Origin: Burkholderia cenocepacia | GTDB taxonomy: Bacteria; Pseudomonadota; Gammaproteobacteria; Burkholderiales; Burkholderiaceae | Direction of reading: 5' to 3' | Length of the DNA stretch: 64,000 bases | Assembly (NCBI RefSeq): GCF_014211915.1 | Contig: NZ_CP060040.1 | Location: forward strand, 1,240,001 to 1,304,000 | Shown here: piece after piece, positions 20,888 to 30,336 of the stretch | Layout of the letters: each line of letters opens with the position of its first letter | Position numbering within the stretch: the stretch's first letter is position 1 | Position numbers and translations under genes: made by a program | Notes under the pieces: model-generated | Told to the model about the DNA's origin: nothing | The model's input: only the letters and a program-made list of their open reading frames with translations | The model's database searches: none

Positions 20888-21213
20888 GGATAGCTCCTTT
20901 CAGGAATGCGGGACGTCATCGTCCCGCCGATGCGATAACGTCATATCTTATTACGATATGGCCCGGCATCTTTCAGGCGCGCTCACGCCATACGGGGTTC
21001 GCACTTTGCCCGGGAGGACGCAAGCGCGCGTACATGAGGCTTCCGCTACGCGTGTCGCATCGTCGGCGCGATGCTTCAGCATCGAACCGCACGGGCCATT
21101 GGCGCGGCGAACCGCCAGCGCACAACCAGAAACGGGAAACAGTCGGGGAAGCACCGTCCGGCCACGGACGGTACGGAGGAAGACGATCCTCGGGCGGAAT
21201 CGCCGCGCCGGCG
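20888..21213. other. Intergenic region with a short palindrome
   Basis: About 326 bp with no convincing gene. An AT-rich inverted repeat CATATC-N7-GATATG at 20942-20960 lies about 55 bp upstream of the GTG of the 159-residue gene and may belong to its promoter. Confidence 0.35.
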
Positions 21214-21564
21214 TCAGGCCGTCACGGCGTGGTCATATTCGGCGCGGGCAAGCTGGCCGGCGGCGTATGCCTCGGCTTCGCCGCGAAAGCCTTCGCGGCT
21301 GAACGCCACGACTTTCACGCCGACGCCGGTCGCCCGCTTCACCGTCAGCGCCCATTGCCATCCGCCGTCTTGCTCGAAGACGTGTAGCGAGGGTTCGAAG
21401 GAAGGGTCGAGTACGGTCACGCGTTGTGCTCCTGCCCCGTCGCGCGCTACGTCGGCAACGCATGGAGGCATGTCGAAAGGATCGCGCCGGCCTGCCGACG
21501 CGTTTGTGCCATTCCTGAGTGTAGTCAATAATTGTTGCGACGCACCATCAGAGGTTTCACTCAC
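21214..21564 (-). CDS. Hypothetical protein
   Basis: Up to 116 residues from a GTG at 21564, or 85 from the ATG at 21471; the ribosome-binding sites do not decide. The C-terminal half (VFEQDGGWQWALTVKRATG then KVVAFSREGF) reads as a small beta-rich domain with a terminal helix. No family recognised. It lies on the same strand as the 159-residue protein, 326 bp upstream, without evidence of an operon. Confidence 0.5.
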   Translation of the reverse strand: MSETSDGASQQLLTTLRNGTNASAGRRDPFDMPPCVADVARDGAGAQRVTVLDPSFEPSLHVFEQDGGWQWALTVKRATGVGVKVVAFSREGFRGEAEAYAAGQLARAEYDHAVTA

Positions 21565-21725
21565 CTATCAGAACCGGGTGGTCGATCGAATCTATCTGAG
21601 AGCCTTGCGGGACGGGCCTGAGCGCCCGGCCGGACCACGCTGCATTGAATTCGTGCGGCAACGTGCCGCACGCCCCATCGATTGCTTGCATTGGCCTTTC
21701 GTGAATCACCGAAACGGGGCGCGAT

Positions 21726-22325
21726 CTATCCGGCCGCGATCGATACGCGTCGGAAGGTCAGGTTGACGCGTTCGCCCTGCACGCCCGGCGCCTTCGGCAC
21801 GCGGTGCTGCCATTCGGCCTGCGTGCGCCCGCGCATCACGAGCAGGCTGCCATGCACGAGGCGGTACGCATGCGTGACGCCGGTCTCGCGATGGCGAAGA
21901 TCGAACACGCGCATCGCGCCGAGACTCACCGACGCGATCACCGGCGCGTCGCCGAGTTCGGGTTCGTTGTCCGCGTGCCAGCCGAGGCTGTCCAGCCCGT
22001 TGCGATAGCGATTGAGCAGCACGCTGTTGAAACCCACGCCGCACGTCGCCTCGACCGCGTGCTTCAGCACGAGCACGGCCGGCGTCCAGGGTTCGGGCAC
22101 GTTGCGGATCCCCGAGTACACGTACACGGCATCGGGCTCGCCCTGCCACGCGGTGAGCCGCGGCAACGGAATGCGCCCGCGCGGCGTGCGGATCGTGTCC
22201 TGTCGCCACGCGACCTCGTCGATCAGCGCGGCCAGCGCGTGGTCCGCGGCGGGTGGCGCAAGCCAATGCGGGTACCAGTCCACGTCGGGTGCGGGTGTAT
22301 CAGCGAAGAGATCGGGCGTCGACAT
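21726..22325 (-). CDS. AlkB-type 2-oxoglutarate/Fe(II) dioxygenase
   Basis: A 199-residue AlkB-like dioxygenase that oxidatively removes alkyl lesions from nucleic acid bases. The iron ligands are His117 and Asp119 (GWHADNEPELG) and His174 (EWQHRVPK). The 2-oxoglutarate-binding Arg lies in RVNLTFRRV. The NRYRNGLDSLGWH stretch resembles AlkB2-like proteins. The start at 22325 (MSTPDLF) is preferred; an in-frame ATG at 22364 would add 13 residues. Confidence 0.88.
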   Translation of the reverse strand: MSTPDLFADTPAPDVDWYPHWLAPPAADHALAALIDEVAWRQDTIRTPRGRIPLPRLTAWQGEPDAVYVYSGIRNVPEPWTPAVLVLKHAVEATCGVGFNSVLLNRYRNGLDSLGWHADNEPELGDAPVIASVSLGAMRVFDLRHRETGVTHAYRLVHGSLLVMRGRTQAEWQHRVPKAPGVQGERVNLTFRRVSIAAG

Positions 22326-22496
22326 GTCGGCAGGAACGGGCAAGGAACGAAGCAAACGAGGCATGTCTGCATACTAGCCAACGGCGCCGCGCGCCGCCAT
22401 GCGCTGTCATTCCCCGCTGAAAGAAAGCCGCCGAGAAATCTGCCGTGCACCGCGATACGCGTTCGTATTGCGTGACGGCCGCCTCCCTGCCATCCG

Positions 22497-23642
22497 CTAG
22501 CCGCGCGTCAGCCGGATCAGCGTGATCTCGGACGGCACGCCGAAGCGGTTCGGCGGCCCCCAGTAGCCGGTACCGCGGCTCGTATACAGCCACATGTCGC
22601 CGAAGCGGTTCAACCCGCCGACCACCGGCTGCTGCAACCGCACGAACGGCGGCCACGGCAGGAACTGGCCGCCATGCGTGTGCCCCGACAACTGCACGGT
22701 AAAGCCCGCGCGGTTCGCCGCTTCCGCGCTGCGCGGCTGGTGCGCGAGCAGGATCTTCGTGCCGACGTCGCGCGGCGCACCGGCCAGCGCCTGCGCGGGG
22801 TCGCTGCGATGCGCGGGATCGAAGCCGCCCGCCGTGAAGTCGGTCACGCCCGCGAGCACCGCGCGTGCGCCGCCGCGCTCGATCAACACGTGCTCGTTCA
22901 GCAGCACCGTCAGCCCGATACGACGAAACTCGTCGATCCACGCATGCGCACCCGCGTAGTACTCGTGGTTGCCCGTCACGAGGAAGGTGCCGTGCCGCGA
23001 GCGCATCTGGCCGAGCGGCGCGGTGTGTTCGCGCAGGCGCTTGACGGAACCGTCCACCACATCGCCCGTCACGACCACCAGGTCGGCGTCGAGCGCATTG
23101 ACCGCGCGCACGATCCGTTCGATGTAGGGCCGCTTGATCGTCGGCCCGACGTGGATGTCGGACAGTTGCACGATCGTCAGCCCGTCGAGTGCGGCCGGCA
23201 GCCCGGCGACCGGAATCGACACGCGCTTGACCGCCGCCGTACGGCGCGCGCCGACGAACCCGATCGCGGTCACGAGCACCGCGGCCGCCAGCACGCCGAG
23301 CGCCGTGTCGGGTGCGGCGCCGGGCCATGCGCCGTCATGGCCGAGATGCCGCCACACGAGCACGCCGAGCAGCACGAAGTCGCGCAGGAGCGTCAGCACC
23401 AGCAGCGACGAGAAGAAGCCCATCACGAGCGCGCCGGCCCAGCCGACCAGCGTCGCCGCCCAGCCGTCGTCGAAGCGGCGCGAGAACATGCCGACCGGAA
23501 TCAGGACGACGAAACTCGCCAGCACGAGCGCCGCGATCGTACGCGCGAGCGGCGACGCGAACGCATCGGGAATGATCCGCATCCCGACGTACAGATGGAA
23601 CAGCACGCCGATTGCAATGAACCGGACAAAGAAACTTCGCAT
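22497..23642 (-). CDS. Membrane-anchored metallophosphoesterase
   Basis: A 381-residue protein. Four or five hydrophobic segments fill the first 130 residues, then a calcineurin-like phosphoesterase domain (about 150-380) carries all five blocks: LSDIHVG, TGDVVDG, GNHEYY, LAHQPR and SGHTHGGQ. It resembles YkuE/YpbG-type proteins, some of which act on lipid-linked or UDP-sugar substrates. The start at 23642 is preceded by GAAAGGTG-like purines; the frame extends upstream without membrane character. Confidence 0.88.
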   Translation of the reverse strand: MRSFFVRFIAIGVLFHLYVGMRIIPDAFASPLARTIAALVLASFVVLIPVGMFSRRFDDGWAATLVGWAGALVMGFFSSLLVLTLLRDFVLLGVLVWRHLGHDGAWPGAAPDTALGVLAAAVLVTAIGFVGARRTAAVKRVSIPVAGLPAALDGLTIVQLSDIHVGPTIKRPYIERIVRAVNALDADLVVVTGDVVDGSVKRLREHTAPLGQMRSRHGTFLVTGNHEYYAGAHAWIDEFRRIGLTVLLNEHVLIERGGARAVLAGVTDFTAGGFDPAHRSDPAQALAGAPRDVGTKILLAHQPRSAEAANRAGFTVQLSGHTHGGQFLPWPPFVRLQQPVVGGLNRFGDMWLYTSRGTGYWGPPNRFGVPSEITLIRLTRG

Positions 23643-23830
23643 GAAACGTTCACCTTCGTTGCACGACCGCATCCGCGGCACGCGGCGCACGGGCCGTGAT
23701 GCCCAGGTGCCGCGCGTCGCGCCCTACGCACGATGGTACACAGATCCCGGCCGCGACGACGGGTCGCCGCCGACGGTGCAGCGCCGTGCGGCTTCGCGCG
23801 ATAATCGGCCATCCTCCCGCCGCCACGTCC

Positions 23831-24733
23831 ATGCGCTTCGATATCGTCGACCTCAAACTTTTCACGCACATCGCGGAAGCGAACAGCCTGACACGCGGCG
23901 CCGAACGCGCGCATCTGTCGGTGCCGGCCGCCAGCACCCGCATCAAGCACCTCGAGGAGCAGGTCGGCGTGAAGCTGCTGAGCCGCACGAGCCAGGGCGT
24001 CACGCTGACCGCGCCGGGCGACACGCTGCTCGCGCATGCGCGCCGCGTGCTGCGCCAGCTCGAGCAACTGACCGGCGACCTGCAGGAATATGCGTCGGGC
24101 GTGAAAGGCCACGTGCGCGTGTTCGCGAACACCACGGCGATGAGCGAGTTCCTGCCGGGCGTACTGCGTCACTATCTCGTCAACCATCCGGACGTGACGA
24201 TCGACATGCAGGAGCGGCTGAGCCCCGACATCGTGCGCGCGGTGCAGGACGGCATGATCGACATCGGCATCGTCGCCGGCGACGTATGCACCGACGGGCT
24301 GCAGGCGATGCCGTACCGGCGCGACTGTCTCGTGCTCGCGACCGCGCTCGGGCACCCGCTCGCCAGCCTGGCATCGACGCCGTTCGTCGCGACGCTCGAC
24401 CACGACTTCATCGGCCTGCCCGAGGCGAGCGCGATCCATACCTTCCTGAAGCGCGCGGCCGCCGACGTGCAGCGCACGCTGCGCTGGCGCATCCAGGTCA
24501 GCAACTTCGAAACCGCATGCCGGATGATCGAGGCGAACGTCGGTGTCGGCGTGCTGCCCGAAGGCACCGCGCGCCGCCATGCGAGGACGATGGCGCTGCG
24601 TCTCGTCGCGCTCGAGGACGACTGGGCCGAGCGCCAGTTGCAGATCTGCGTCGCCGATCGCGATGCGTTGCCGCGCTTCGCGCGCGATCTCGTCGACCTG
24701 CTCGTCGAGGATGCGCGCGAGCGACCGGACTGA
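23831..24733 (+). CDS. LysR family regulator beside the efflux operon
   Basis: A 300-residue LysR-type regulator: N-terminal winged HTH (residues about 1-60, with the helix pair SLTRGAERAHLSVPAASTRI) and a periplasmic-binding-like effector domain. It lies 371 bp upstream of the ytcA-mdtNOP operon on the same strand and is its most likely local regulator, although LysR genes are more often divergent from their targets. Effector unknown. Confidence 0.88.
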   Translation: MRFDIVDLKLFTHIAEANSLTRGAERAHLSVPAASTRIKHLEEQVGVKLLSRTSQGVTLTAPGDTLLAHARRVLRQLEQLTGDLQEYASGVKGHVRVFANTTAMSEFLPGVLRHYLVNHPDVTIDMQERLSPDIVRAVQDGMIDIGIVAGDVCTDGLQAMPYRRDCLVLATALGHPLASLASTPFVATLDHDFIGLPEASAIHTFLKRAAADVQRTLRWRIQVSNFETACRMIEANVGVGVLPEGTARRHARTMALRLVALEDDWAERQLQICVADRDALPRFARDLVDLLVEDARERPD

Positions 24734-25104
24734 CCGGATTCGCATGCGCTCGAGCGGCAATCGACGGTTTGCGCGCCGATTCCGCTGCGTCGACATGGCA
24801 AATTCCACTGCGCGCTTTTCGTCTGACGATCCTTGACAGTCCGTTAGCAACCCTACGCGAGCGGGTGCTGGCAGAATCGCGGCGACCCGATCATCGCTGC
24901 CGACACGCACGGCCGGACCGTCCGGCATGAGCGACGACGCGGCCCCGGCCGGCCACGACCCGTGCCGTAATCGTATGCCGGATCGCTGGCGATCCGCATC
25001 GCGCTGATTTATGATCGGCTCCGTATCCTGGAATCGTCGTCGCGGCGACGATTCGCATTGCGCCGCGCCCGGCATCCACCCCCAAACGTCGAGCTCGTCA
25101 CACC
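24734..25104. other. Intergenic region before the efflux operon
   Basis: About 371 bp without a credible gene. TTGACA occurs at 24833-24838 but no good -10 was found 16-18 bp after it. The operon promoter should lie here or nearer 25105. Confidence 0.35.
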
Positions 25105-25398
25105 ATGAGAAAAACAACGCCGCGCGCGCCGCTGCGCGTCGCCGCCGTGCTGGCGCCCGCCCTGCCGCTCGCGGGCTGCGCATCGCGCGGCGCACCGTCC
25201 TACGTGCTGTTCGGCGCGTACTTCCCGCTGTGGCTCGTCAGCGCGATCGTCGGCGTCGTCGGCGCGATCGTCGCGCATCGCGTGTTCGTCGCGACCGGCT
25301 GGGCCGCGACGGTGCCCTACCAGCTCGCCGTCTGCACCGCGATCGGGCTCGTGGTCGCCGTGATCGTGTGGCTCACCGGCACGGGGCCGTTCGCATGA
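25105..25398 (+). CDS. YtcA family lipoprotein/membrane protein
   Basis: A 97-residue protein with a lipobox LAGC (Cys24) and two transmembrane helices (about 34-54 and 72-90). Small YtcA-family proteins precede mdtN in enterobacteria. The stop overlaps the next ATG as ATGA, so it is translated with the efflux genes. Its contribution to transport is not known. Confidence 0.8.
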   Translation: MRKTTPRAPLRVAAVLAPALPLAGCASRGAPSYVLFGAYFPLWLVSAIVGVVGAIVAHRVFVATGWAATVPYQLAVCTAIGLVVAVIVWLTGTGPFA

Positions 25399-26444
25399 AG
25401 GCCGCCGGCATCACCCGCCCCTCCGTCAAAGGCCGCGTGATCGCGCTCGCGATCGTCGCGCTCGGCATCGCGGCGCTCGCGTACGCGTACCACCGCACGA
25501 CGGCCTACCCGTCCACCGACGACGCGTCGATCGACGCGGACGTCGTGCACGTCGCGTCGCCGGTCGGCGGTCGCATCGTGCAGCTCGCCGTGCATGAAAA
25601 CCAGCGCGTCGCGAAAGGCGACCTGCTGTACGTGATCGATCCCGTGCCGTACCGGCTGAGCGTCGCGCAGGCGCAGGCCGACCTCGAACTCGCGCGCGCG
25701 TCGCTCGACACGCGCCGCCGTTCGCTGATCGGCGAGCGCTCGAATGCGTCCGTCGCCGCCGAGCAGGTCAAGCGCGCGACGCAGAACTACGATCTCGCGA
25801 CGCGCGACGTGAACCGGCTCGCGCCGCTCGCCGCGCAGGGCTACGTCAGCGCGCAGCAGTTCGACCAGGCGAAGGTGCGCCAGCGCGACGCGTCCGTGTC
25901 GCTCGCGCAGGCGCAGGAGCAACAGCGCGCGTCCGCGCAGACGATCGGCGACGACGCCGACGCGATCGCGACACTGCATGCGCGCGAAGCCGCGTTGGCC
26001 CGCGCGCAGCATGCACTCGACGATACGGTCGTGCGCGCGCCGCACGATGGGCTCGTGACCGGCCTCAGCGTGCTGCCCGGCGAGACCCTCGCGCCGAACC
26101 AGTCGATCTTCACGCTGATCGACGCAAGCGAATGGTTCGCGGTCGGCAATTTCCGCGAAACGTCGCTCAATCGCATCGCGGTCGGCGACTGCGCGACCGT
26201 CTACTCGATGATCGACCGCAGCCGCCCGCTGACGGGCAAGGTCGTCGGCATCGGCGCCGGCATCGCGGACAGCGCGCGCATCAACCTGCCGCGCTCGCTG
26301 CCGATCGTGCAGAACTCGGTGAACTGGGTGCACGTCGCGCAGCGCTTCCCCGTGCGCGTGAAGCTCGACGAACCCGACGGCAAGCTCGTGCGTGTCGGCG
26401 CGAGCGCGATCGTCGAGGTCCGGCATGGCTCAGCCTGCCGCTGA
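25395..26444 (+). CDS. mdtN: HlyD-type membrane fusion protein (MdtN-like)
   Basis: A 349-residue periplasmic adaptor with one N-terminal membrane anchor (about 13-32), the biotinyl-lipoyl motif (PVGGRIVQLAVHENQRVAKGD, quoted part only), a coiled-coil hairpin (about 90-205) and a beta-barrel region. It links the inner-membrane FUSC protein to the outer-membrane channel. The start at 25395 overlaps ytcA by 4 nt and the end overlaps the next gene by 20 nt. Confidence 0.88.
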   Translation: MKAAGITRPSVKGRVIALAIVALGIAALAYAYHRTTAYPSTDDASIDADVVHVASPVGGRIVQLAVHENQRVAKGDLLYVIDPVPYRLSVAQAQADLELARASLDTRRRSLIGERSNASVAAEQVKRATQNYDLATRDVNRLAPLAAQGYVSAQQFDQAKVRQRDASVSLAQAQEQQRASAQTIGDDADAIATLHAREAALARAQHALDDTVVRAPHDGLVTGLSVLPGETLAPNQSIFTLIDASEWFAVGNFRETSLNRIAVGDCATVYSMIDRSRPLTGKVVGIGAGIADSARINLPRSLPIVQNSVNWVHVAQRFPVRVKLDEPDGKLVRVGASAIVEVRHGSACR

Positions 26445-28500
26445 CGTCCGCTCACCGGGCCCGCGCGAAGTCCTGCGGCTGCTCGCGCCGTTTCCGGGGC
26501 GCGCGGCGATCGCCGTACGCGTCGCGCTGATCTGCGCGCTGACCGCGTTCGTGACGGCCGCGTACGGCACGCCCGAAGCCGCATTGTCCGCGTACGTCGT
26601 GTTCTTCATGATCCGTGCCGACCGCGTGACGAGCGTCGTGCTCGCGGCCGCGCTGCTGCTGATCGTCACGATCGTGATCGGGCTCGTGCTCGGCATCGCG
26701 ATCTTCAGCATCGACTATTCGATCCTGCGGGTCGCGTGCATGGCCGTGCTGTCGGTCGCCCTCCTGTACCTGACTTCCGCCAGCAAGCTGCGCCCGGTGG
26801 GCGCGATCCTCGCGATGATCGTCGGCTTCGGGCTCGACCAGCTCGGCCTCGCGCCGTTCGGCGAAGCCGCCACCCGCGCGCTGCTGTATATCTGGCTGAC
26901 GATCGCGATCCCCGTCGGCGTGGCGATCGTCGTCAACCTGCTGATCGCGCCGTCGCCGCGCAAGCTTGCGCACGCGCAGCTCGCGAAGCGGCTGCGGCTC
27001 GCCGCACGGCGCCTGCGCGGCGACGACGACGCACGTGCCGCGTTCGACGCGAGCCTGCGCGAAGGCGACAAGCAGTTGCTCACGTGGCTCAAGCTGTCGA
27101 AGCTCGAAGGCTCGTCGAGCGCCGCCGACTTCGCGGCGCTGCGGCAGGCCATCGTGTCGAGCACCGCGCTGATGGTCGGCGTCGCGCTGGTCGATCGCGA
27201 ACCGGACGCGCGGCTGCCCGATGCGTTCGCCACGCCGATCGCCGCGACGCTCGACGACATGGCCGCCATTCTCGAACGCGGCGGCTACCCGGTCGACGTG
27301 ACGCTCGCGCTGCCGCCGGCCGACACGCTGCCGCCGCTCGCACGCATCGCCGCGACCGATCTCGAGGATGCGATCACGCATTTCGCGGAGCCGGGCGCGA
27401 CGGCGCCGACGACTCCGACGGCCGATGCAACGGCGGAGGCTTCGGCCAACGCAACGCCCGCCGCCGCTGCGGCCACGCCCGAAGCACCCGCCGCCGCGCC
27501 GGCACCGGCGCCACGCGGCGGCTTCTTCCTGCCCGACGCACGTACCAATCCCGACCACATCCGCTATGCGCTGAAGACGACCGCCGCGGCGATCTTCTGC
27601 TATCTGCTGTACTCGCAGCTCGACTGGTCGGGCATCCACACCTGCGTCGTCACCTGCTACATCGTGTCGCTCGGCTCGACGGCCGAAACGGTCGAGAAGC
27701 TCACGCTGCGGATCTTCGGCTGCATCATCGGCGCATTGCTCGGCACCGCCGCGCTCGTGTTCGTCGTGCCGGCGCTGTCGTCGGTCGGCCACCTGATGGC
27801 GCTGGTGTTCGCCGGCGCGTGGCTGTCCGCGTGGATCGCCTTCGGCTCGCCGCGCATCGCGTATGCGGGCTTCCAGGTCGCGTTCGCGTTTTTCCTGTGC
27901 GTGATCCAGGGCGCCGGCCCCGGCTTCGACCTGACGATCGCGCGCGACCGCACGATCGGCATCCTGCTCGGCAACGTCGTCGTGTATCTGGTGTTCACGC
28001 GCATCTGGCCCGTCAGCATCGGCAAGCAGATCGACGTCGCGTTCGCCGCACTGCTCGACCAATGGCGACGCATCGCGCAGATCGCGCAACCGGCCGAACG
28101 GCGCGCATTGGCCGCCGAAGCGTTCGCCCGCCACGGCGCGATCTCGCAGGAACTCGGCCTGGTCCATTACGAGCCGTCGTGGGTGCGGCCGGCCGCGACG
28201 TGGCTCGCCACCCGGCGGCGCGCGCTCGCGGAACTCGGCGCGATCGAAGGCCCGCTGTTCCTGCTCGCCGAACGCAAGCCGGGCGACGCGGCAATCGGCG
28301 CGCAACTCGCGCGCGTGACCGAACCGGGCAATGGCGACACCGTGCCCCGCACGCCCGCTCCGACGCCACCGTCGAGTGCCGCCCCCACCGACCCCGCGCG
28401 CGACGCGCTGCTGAACCTGATCGACACGCGGCTCGCGCGGATCGCCGACGCCGCCCGTCAAGCCACACCGAAGGAGCCTGCCCCTCATGCGCCTACCTGA
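26425..28500 (+). CDS. mdtO: FUSC family inner-membrane efflux protein (MdtO/AaeB-like)
   Basis: A 691-residue protein with two sets of hydrophobic helices (about 25-175 and 385-530) separated by cytoplasmic segments, including an Ala/Pro/Thr-rich linker (about 325-370). This is the fusaric-acid-resistance / aromatic-acid-exporter layout. With MdtN-like adaptor and TolC-like channel it should export aromatic or sulfa-type compounds. It overlaps the next gene by 14 nt. Confidence 0.88.
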   Translation: MAQPAADVRSPGPREVLRLLAPFPGRAAIAVRVALICALTAFVTAAYGTPEAALSAYVVFFMIRADRVTSVVLAAALLLIVTIVIGLVLGIAIFSIDYSILRVACMAVLSVALLYLTSASKLRPVGAILAMIVGFGLDQLGLAPFGEAATRALLYIWLTIAIPVGVAIVVNLLIAPSPRKLAHAQLAKRLRLAARRLRGDDDARAAFDASLREGDKQLLTWLKLSKLEGSSSAADFAALRQAIVSSTALMVGVALVDREPDARLPDAFATPIAATLDDMAAILERGGYPVDVTLALPPADTLPPLARIAATDLEDAITHFAEPGATAPTTPTADATAEASANATPAAAAATPEAPAAAPAPAPRGGFFLPDARTNPDHIRYALKTTAAAIFCYLLYSQLDWSGIHTCVVTCYIVSLGSTAETVEKLTLRIFGCIIGALLGTAALVFVVPALSSVGHLMALVFAGAWLSAWIAFGSPRIAYAGFQVAFAFFLCVIQGAGPGFDLTIARDRTIGILLGNVVVYLVFTRIWPVSIGKQIDVAFAALLDQWRRIAQIAQPAERRALAAEAFARHGAISQELGLVHYEPSWVRPAATWLATRRRALAELGAIEGPLFLLAERKPGDAAIGAQLARVTEPGNGDTVPRTPAPTPPSSAAPTDPARDALLNLIDTRLARIADAARQATPKEPAPHAPT

Positions 28501-30031
28501 ACCGCCGGCCGCCGCGATCGCCGCCACCGTGCTCGCGACCGCCGTCGCGCTGGCCGGCTGCGCGACGTCGTCGATCGATCTGGCGCCGGAGGCGTCCGAC
28601 CGCCCGTGGCAGCCGCAAACGTCCGCCGCGGGCGACATCGTGGCGGCGCCGCCGCGCGCGTCCGCGCAAGGTGCGCATGACTACACGCTGCCTGCCTCGC
28701 CCGCGCTCGCGTCGGTTTCGGCGCCGGCCGCGCTCGATGCAGCACATGCGTACACGCTGCCCGAGCTGATCGATCTCGCCGAATCGGCCAATCCGCTGAC
28801 CCGCATCGCATGGAACGACGCGCGCAACGCGGCGCTCGCGGTGGGCCTCGCCAAGTCCGCCTATCTCCCGCGCCTGTCGGCGACGGCGATGGGTGCGTAC
28901 CAGGCGAACCACGGCTCGACGTCGACGATCCTCGGCGATTCATCGAGCAACACCACCGCGCACGGCACGATTTCGGCGCTGTCGCTGCAATGGCTGCTGT
29001 TCGATTTCGGCGGCCGCGCGGCGCGCGTCGAAGCGGCCGAACAGGCATCGATCGCGTCGAACGTCGCGTTCACGGCCGTGCACCAGCAGGTGATCCACGA
29101 CGTGACGGTCTCGTACTACCGCTACGAAGCCGCCCGCTCGCGCGCGCTCAGCGCGCAACAGGGGCTCACGAACGCGGATGCGATCCTCACGGCGTCCCGC
29201 GCACGGCTCAAGCACGGCGTCGGCACGGTCGTCGAGCTCGCGCAGGCGACGCAGAACCGCGCGCAGGCGAACCTCGCGCTCGTGCAGGCGAACGGCGCCG
29301 AGAGCGACAGTTACCTCGCCCTCGTCTCCGCGCTCGGCATCTCGCCGCTGTCGAAGCCGACCATCGCCGTGCTGCCGAAACGGCCGCTGCCACCCGCGCT
29401 CGGTTCGTCGGTCGACGCGATCGTGTCGGACGCGATCGCACGCCGCCCCGACCTGCAGGGCGCGTTCGCGGTCGAAAAGGCCAACCGCGCGAAGATCAAG
29501 GCAGCTCAAGCCGCGTTCATGCCGAAGATCTTCCTGTCCGCATCGACGTCGTATGCGAGCGGCGGCACGTCCATCTCCGCGCTGCCCGCGATCGGCGACC
29601 AGGCGCCGACCGTCAACCTGAACGGCAGCCGTTACGGCGGCGGCGTGTTCCTCGGCGTGACGATCCCGCTGTACGACGGCGGCCTGCGCTCGGCCGTGCT
29701 GATGCAGGCACGCAACGACGCGGAAAGCGCATCCGCGCGTCTCACGCGGACCAAGGAGGAAGCGGTGCGCCAGGTCGTCGCCGCGCAGAACGCGGTGCAG
29801 ACGAGCCTGGCGTCGCACGACGCCGCGAAGGCGCTCGTCAATGCCGCGCAAACGAGCTACGACGCGGCGCTGACCGCGTACCGGAACGGCGTCGGCTCGG
29901 TCACCGACGCGACGATCGCGCAAAGCCAGTTGCTCGCCGCGCGCAACGCGGAGGTCGACAGCTATGCCGGCGCATTGTCGGCCGCCGCCGCGCTCGCGCT
30001 CGCGACCGGGACGATCGGCTCGGCGCAGTAG
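28487..30031 (+). CDS. mdtP: Outer-membrane efflux lipoprotein (TolC/MdtP-like)
   Basis: A 514-residue TolC-family channel with lipobox LAGC (Cys25) and two outer-membrane-efflux repeats (about 85-285 and 310-505). Heptad-rich helices and repeated GVGTV/GVGSVTD turns mark each half. Last gene of the ytcA-mdtNOP-type operon. Confidence 0.88.
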   Translation: MRLPEPPAAAIAATVLATAVALAGCATSSIDLAPEASDRPWQPQTSAAGDIVAAPPRASAQGAHDYTLPASPALASVSAPAALDAAHAYTLPELIDLAESANPLTRIAWNDARNAALAVGLAKSAYLPRLSATAMGAYQANHGSTSTILGDSSSNTTAHGTISALSLQWLLFDFGGRAARVEAAEQASIASNVAFTAVHQQVIHDVTVSYYRYEAARSRALSAQQGLTNADAILTASRARLKHGVGTVVELAQATQNRAQANLALVQANGAESDSYLALVSALGISPLSKPTIAVLPKRPLPPALGSSVDAIVSDAIARRPDLQGAFAVEKANRAKIKAAQAAFMPKIFLSASTSYASGGTSISALPAIGDQAPTVNLNGSRYGGGVFLGVTIPLYDGGLRSAVLMQARNDAESASARLTRTKEEAVRQVVAAQNAVQTSLASHDAAKALVNAAQTSYDAALTAYRNGVGSVTDATIAQSQLLAARNAEVDSYAGALSAAAALALATGTIGSAQ

Positions 30032-30048
30032 CGCCGGCCGCAACGCGG

Positions 30049-30078
30049 TTGACGCGGGCGCGCGCCGCCCACTAGAAT
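30049..30078 (+). promoter_or_regulatory. Promoter of the mgtC-family gene
   Basis: TTGACG (30049-30054) and TAGAAT (30073-30078) with an 18-bp spacer, the same two hexamers as the acnB promoter. The predicted start near 30085 gives a leader of about 250 nt. Confidence 0.6.
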
Positions 30079-30106
30079 GCCGCCCATTCTTCCTTCAGGA
30101 ACCATC

Positions 30107-30151
30107 GTGGACAGTTGCAGCACTCCGTTGCGTGCGCCGCTTGCCGCCTGA
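30107..30151 (+). CDS. Putative 14-residue leader peptide of mgtC
   Basis: A GTG-initiated frame reading MDSCSTPLRAPLAA, with AGGA six bases upstream, begins about 22 nt after the predicted transcription start. It ends 28 nt before the first leader hairpin. Position and length fit an attenuator-type upstream ORF; no family recognised and the reading is speculative. Confidence 0.3.
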   Translation: MDSCSTPLRAPLAA

Positions 30152-30179
30152 ACGCCTGTCCGCCGCAGTTCTCCTGCCA

Positions 30180-30267
30180 CGGCTCGCGTTCCGCGAGCCG
30201 CACGCTCACCCGTTTCACACTGAATGACGCATTCGCGCGGTACAGTACCGCGCGATGACGGCTCGCG
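30180..30267 (+). promoter_or_regulatory. Structured mRNA leader with alternative hairpins
   Basis: Hairpin 1 is CGGCTCGCG (30180-30188) with CGCGAGCCG (30192-30200), 9 bp and a 3-nt loop. Hairpin 2 is CGCGCGGTA (30234-30242) with TACCGCGCG (30246-30254), also 9 bp with a 3-nt loop. A second exact CGGCTCGCG at 30259-30267 could instead pair with 30192-30200, enclosing hairpin 2. The two pairings are mutually exclusive, as in an attenuator or riboswitch. Confidence 0.5.
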
Positions 30268-30336
30268 CCGCGTCGCCTTCGGCCTTGCGCCGCGGCGGCG
30301 CGTGCCGGCATGCGCTTCTTGCACGGCAGGACAACC

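Noticed and set aside
26452..28638. 728-codon minus-strand open frame
   Set aside because: Shadow of the FUSC efflux gene.
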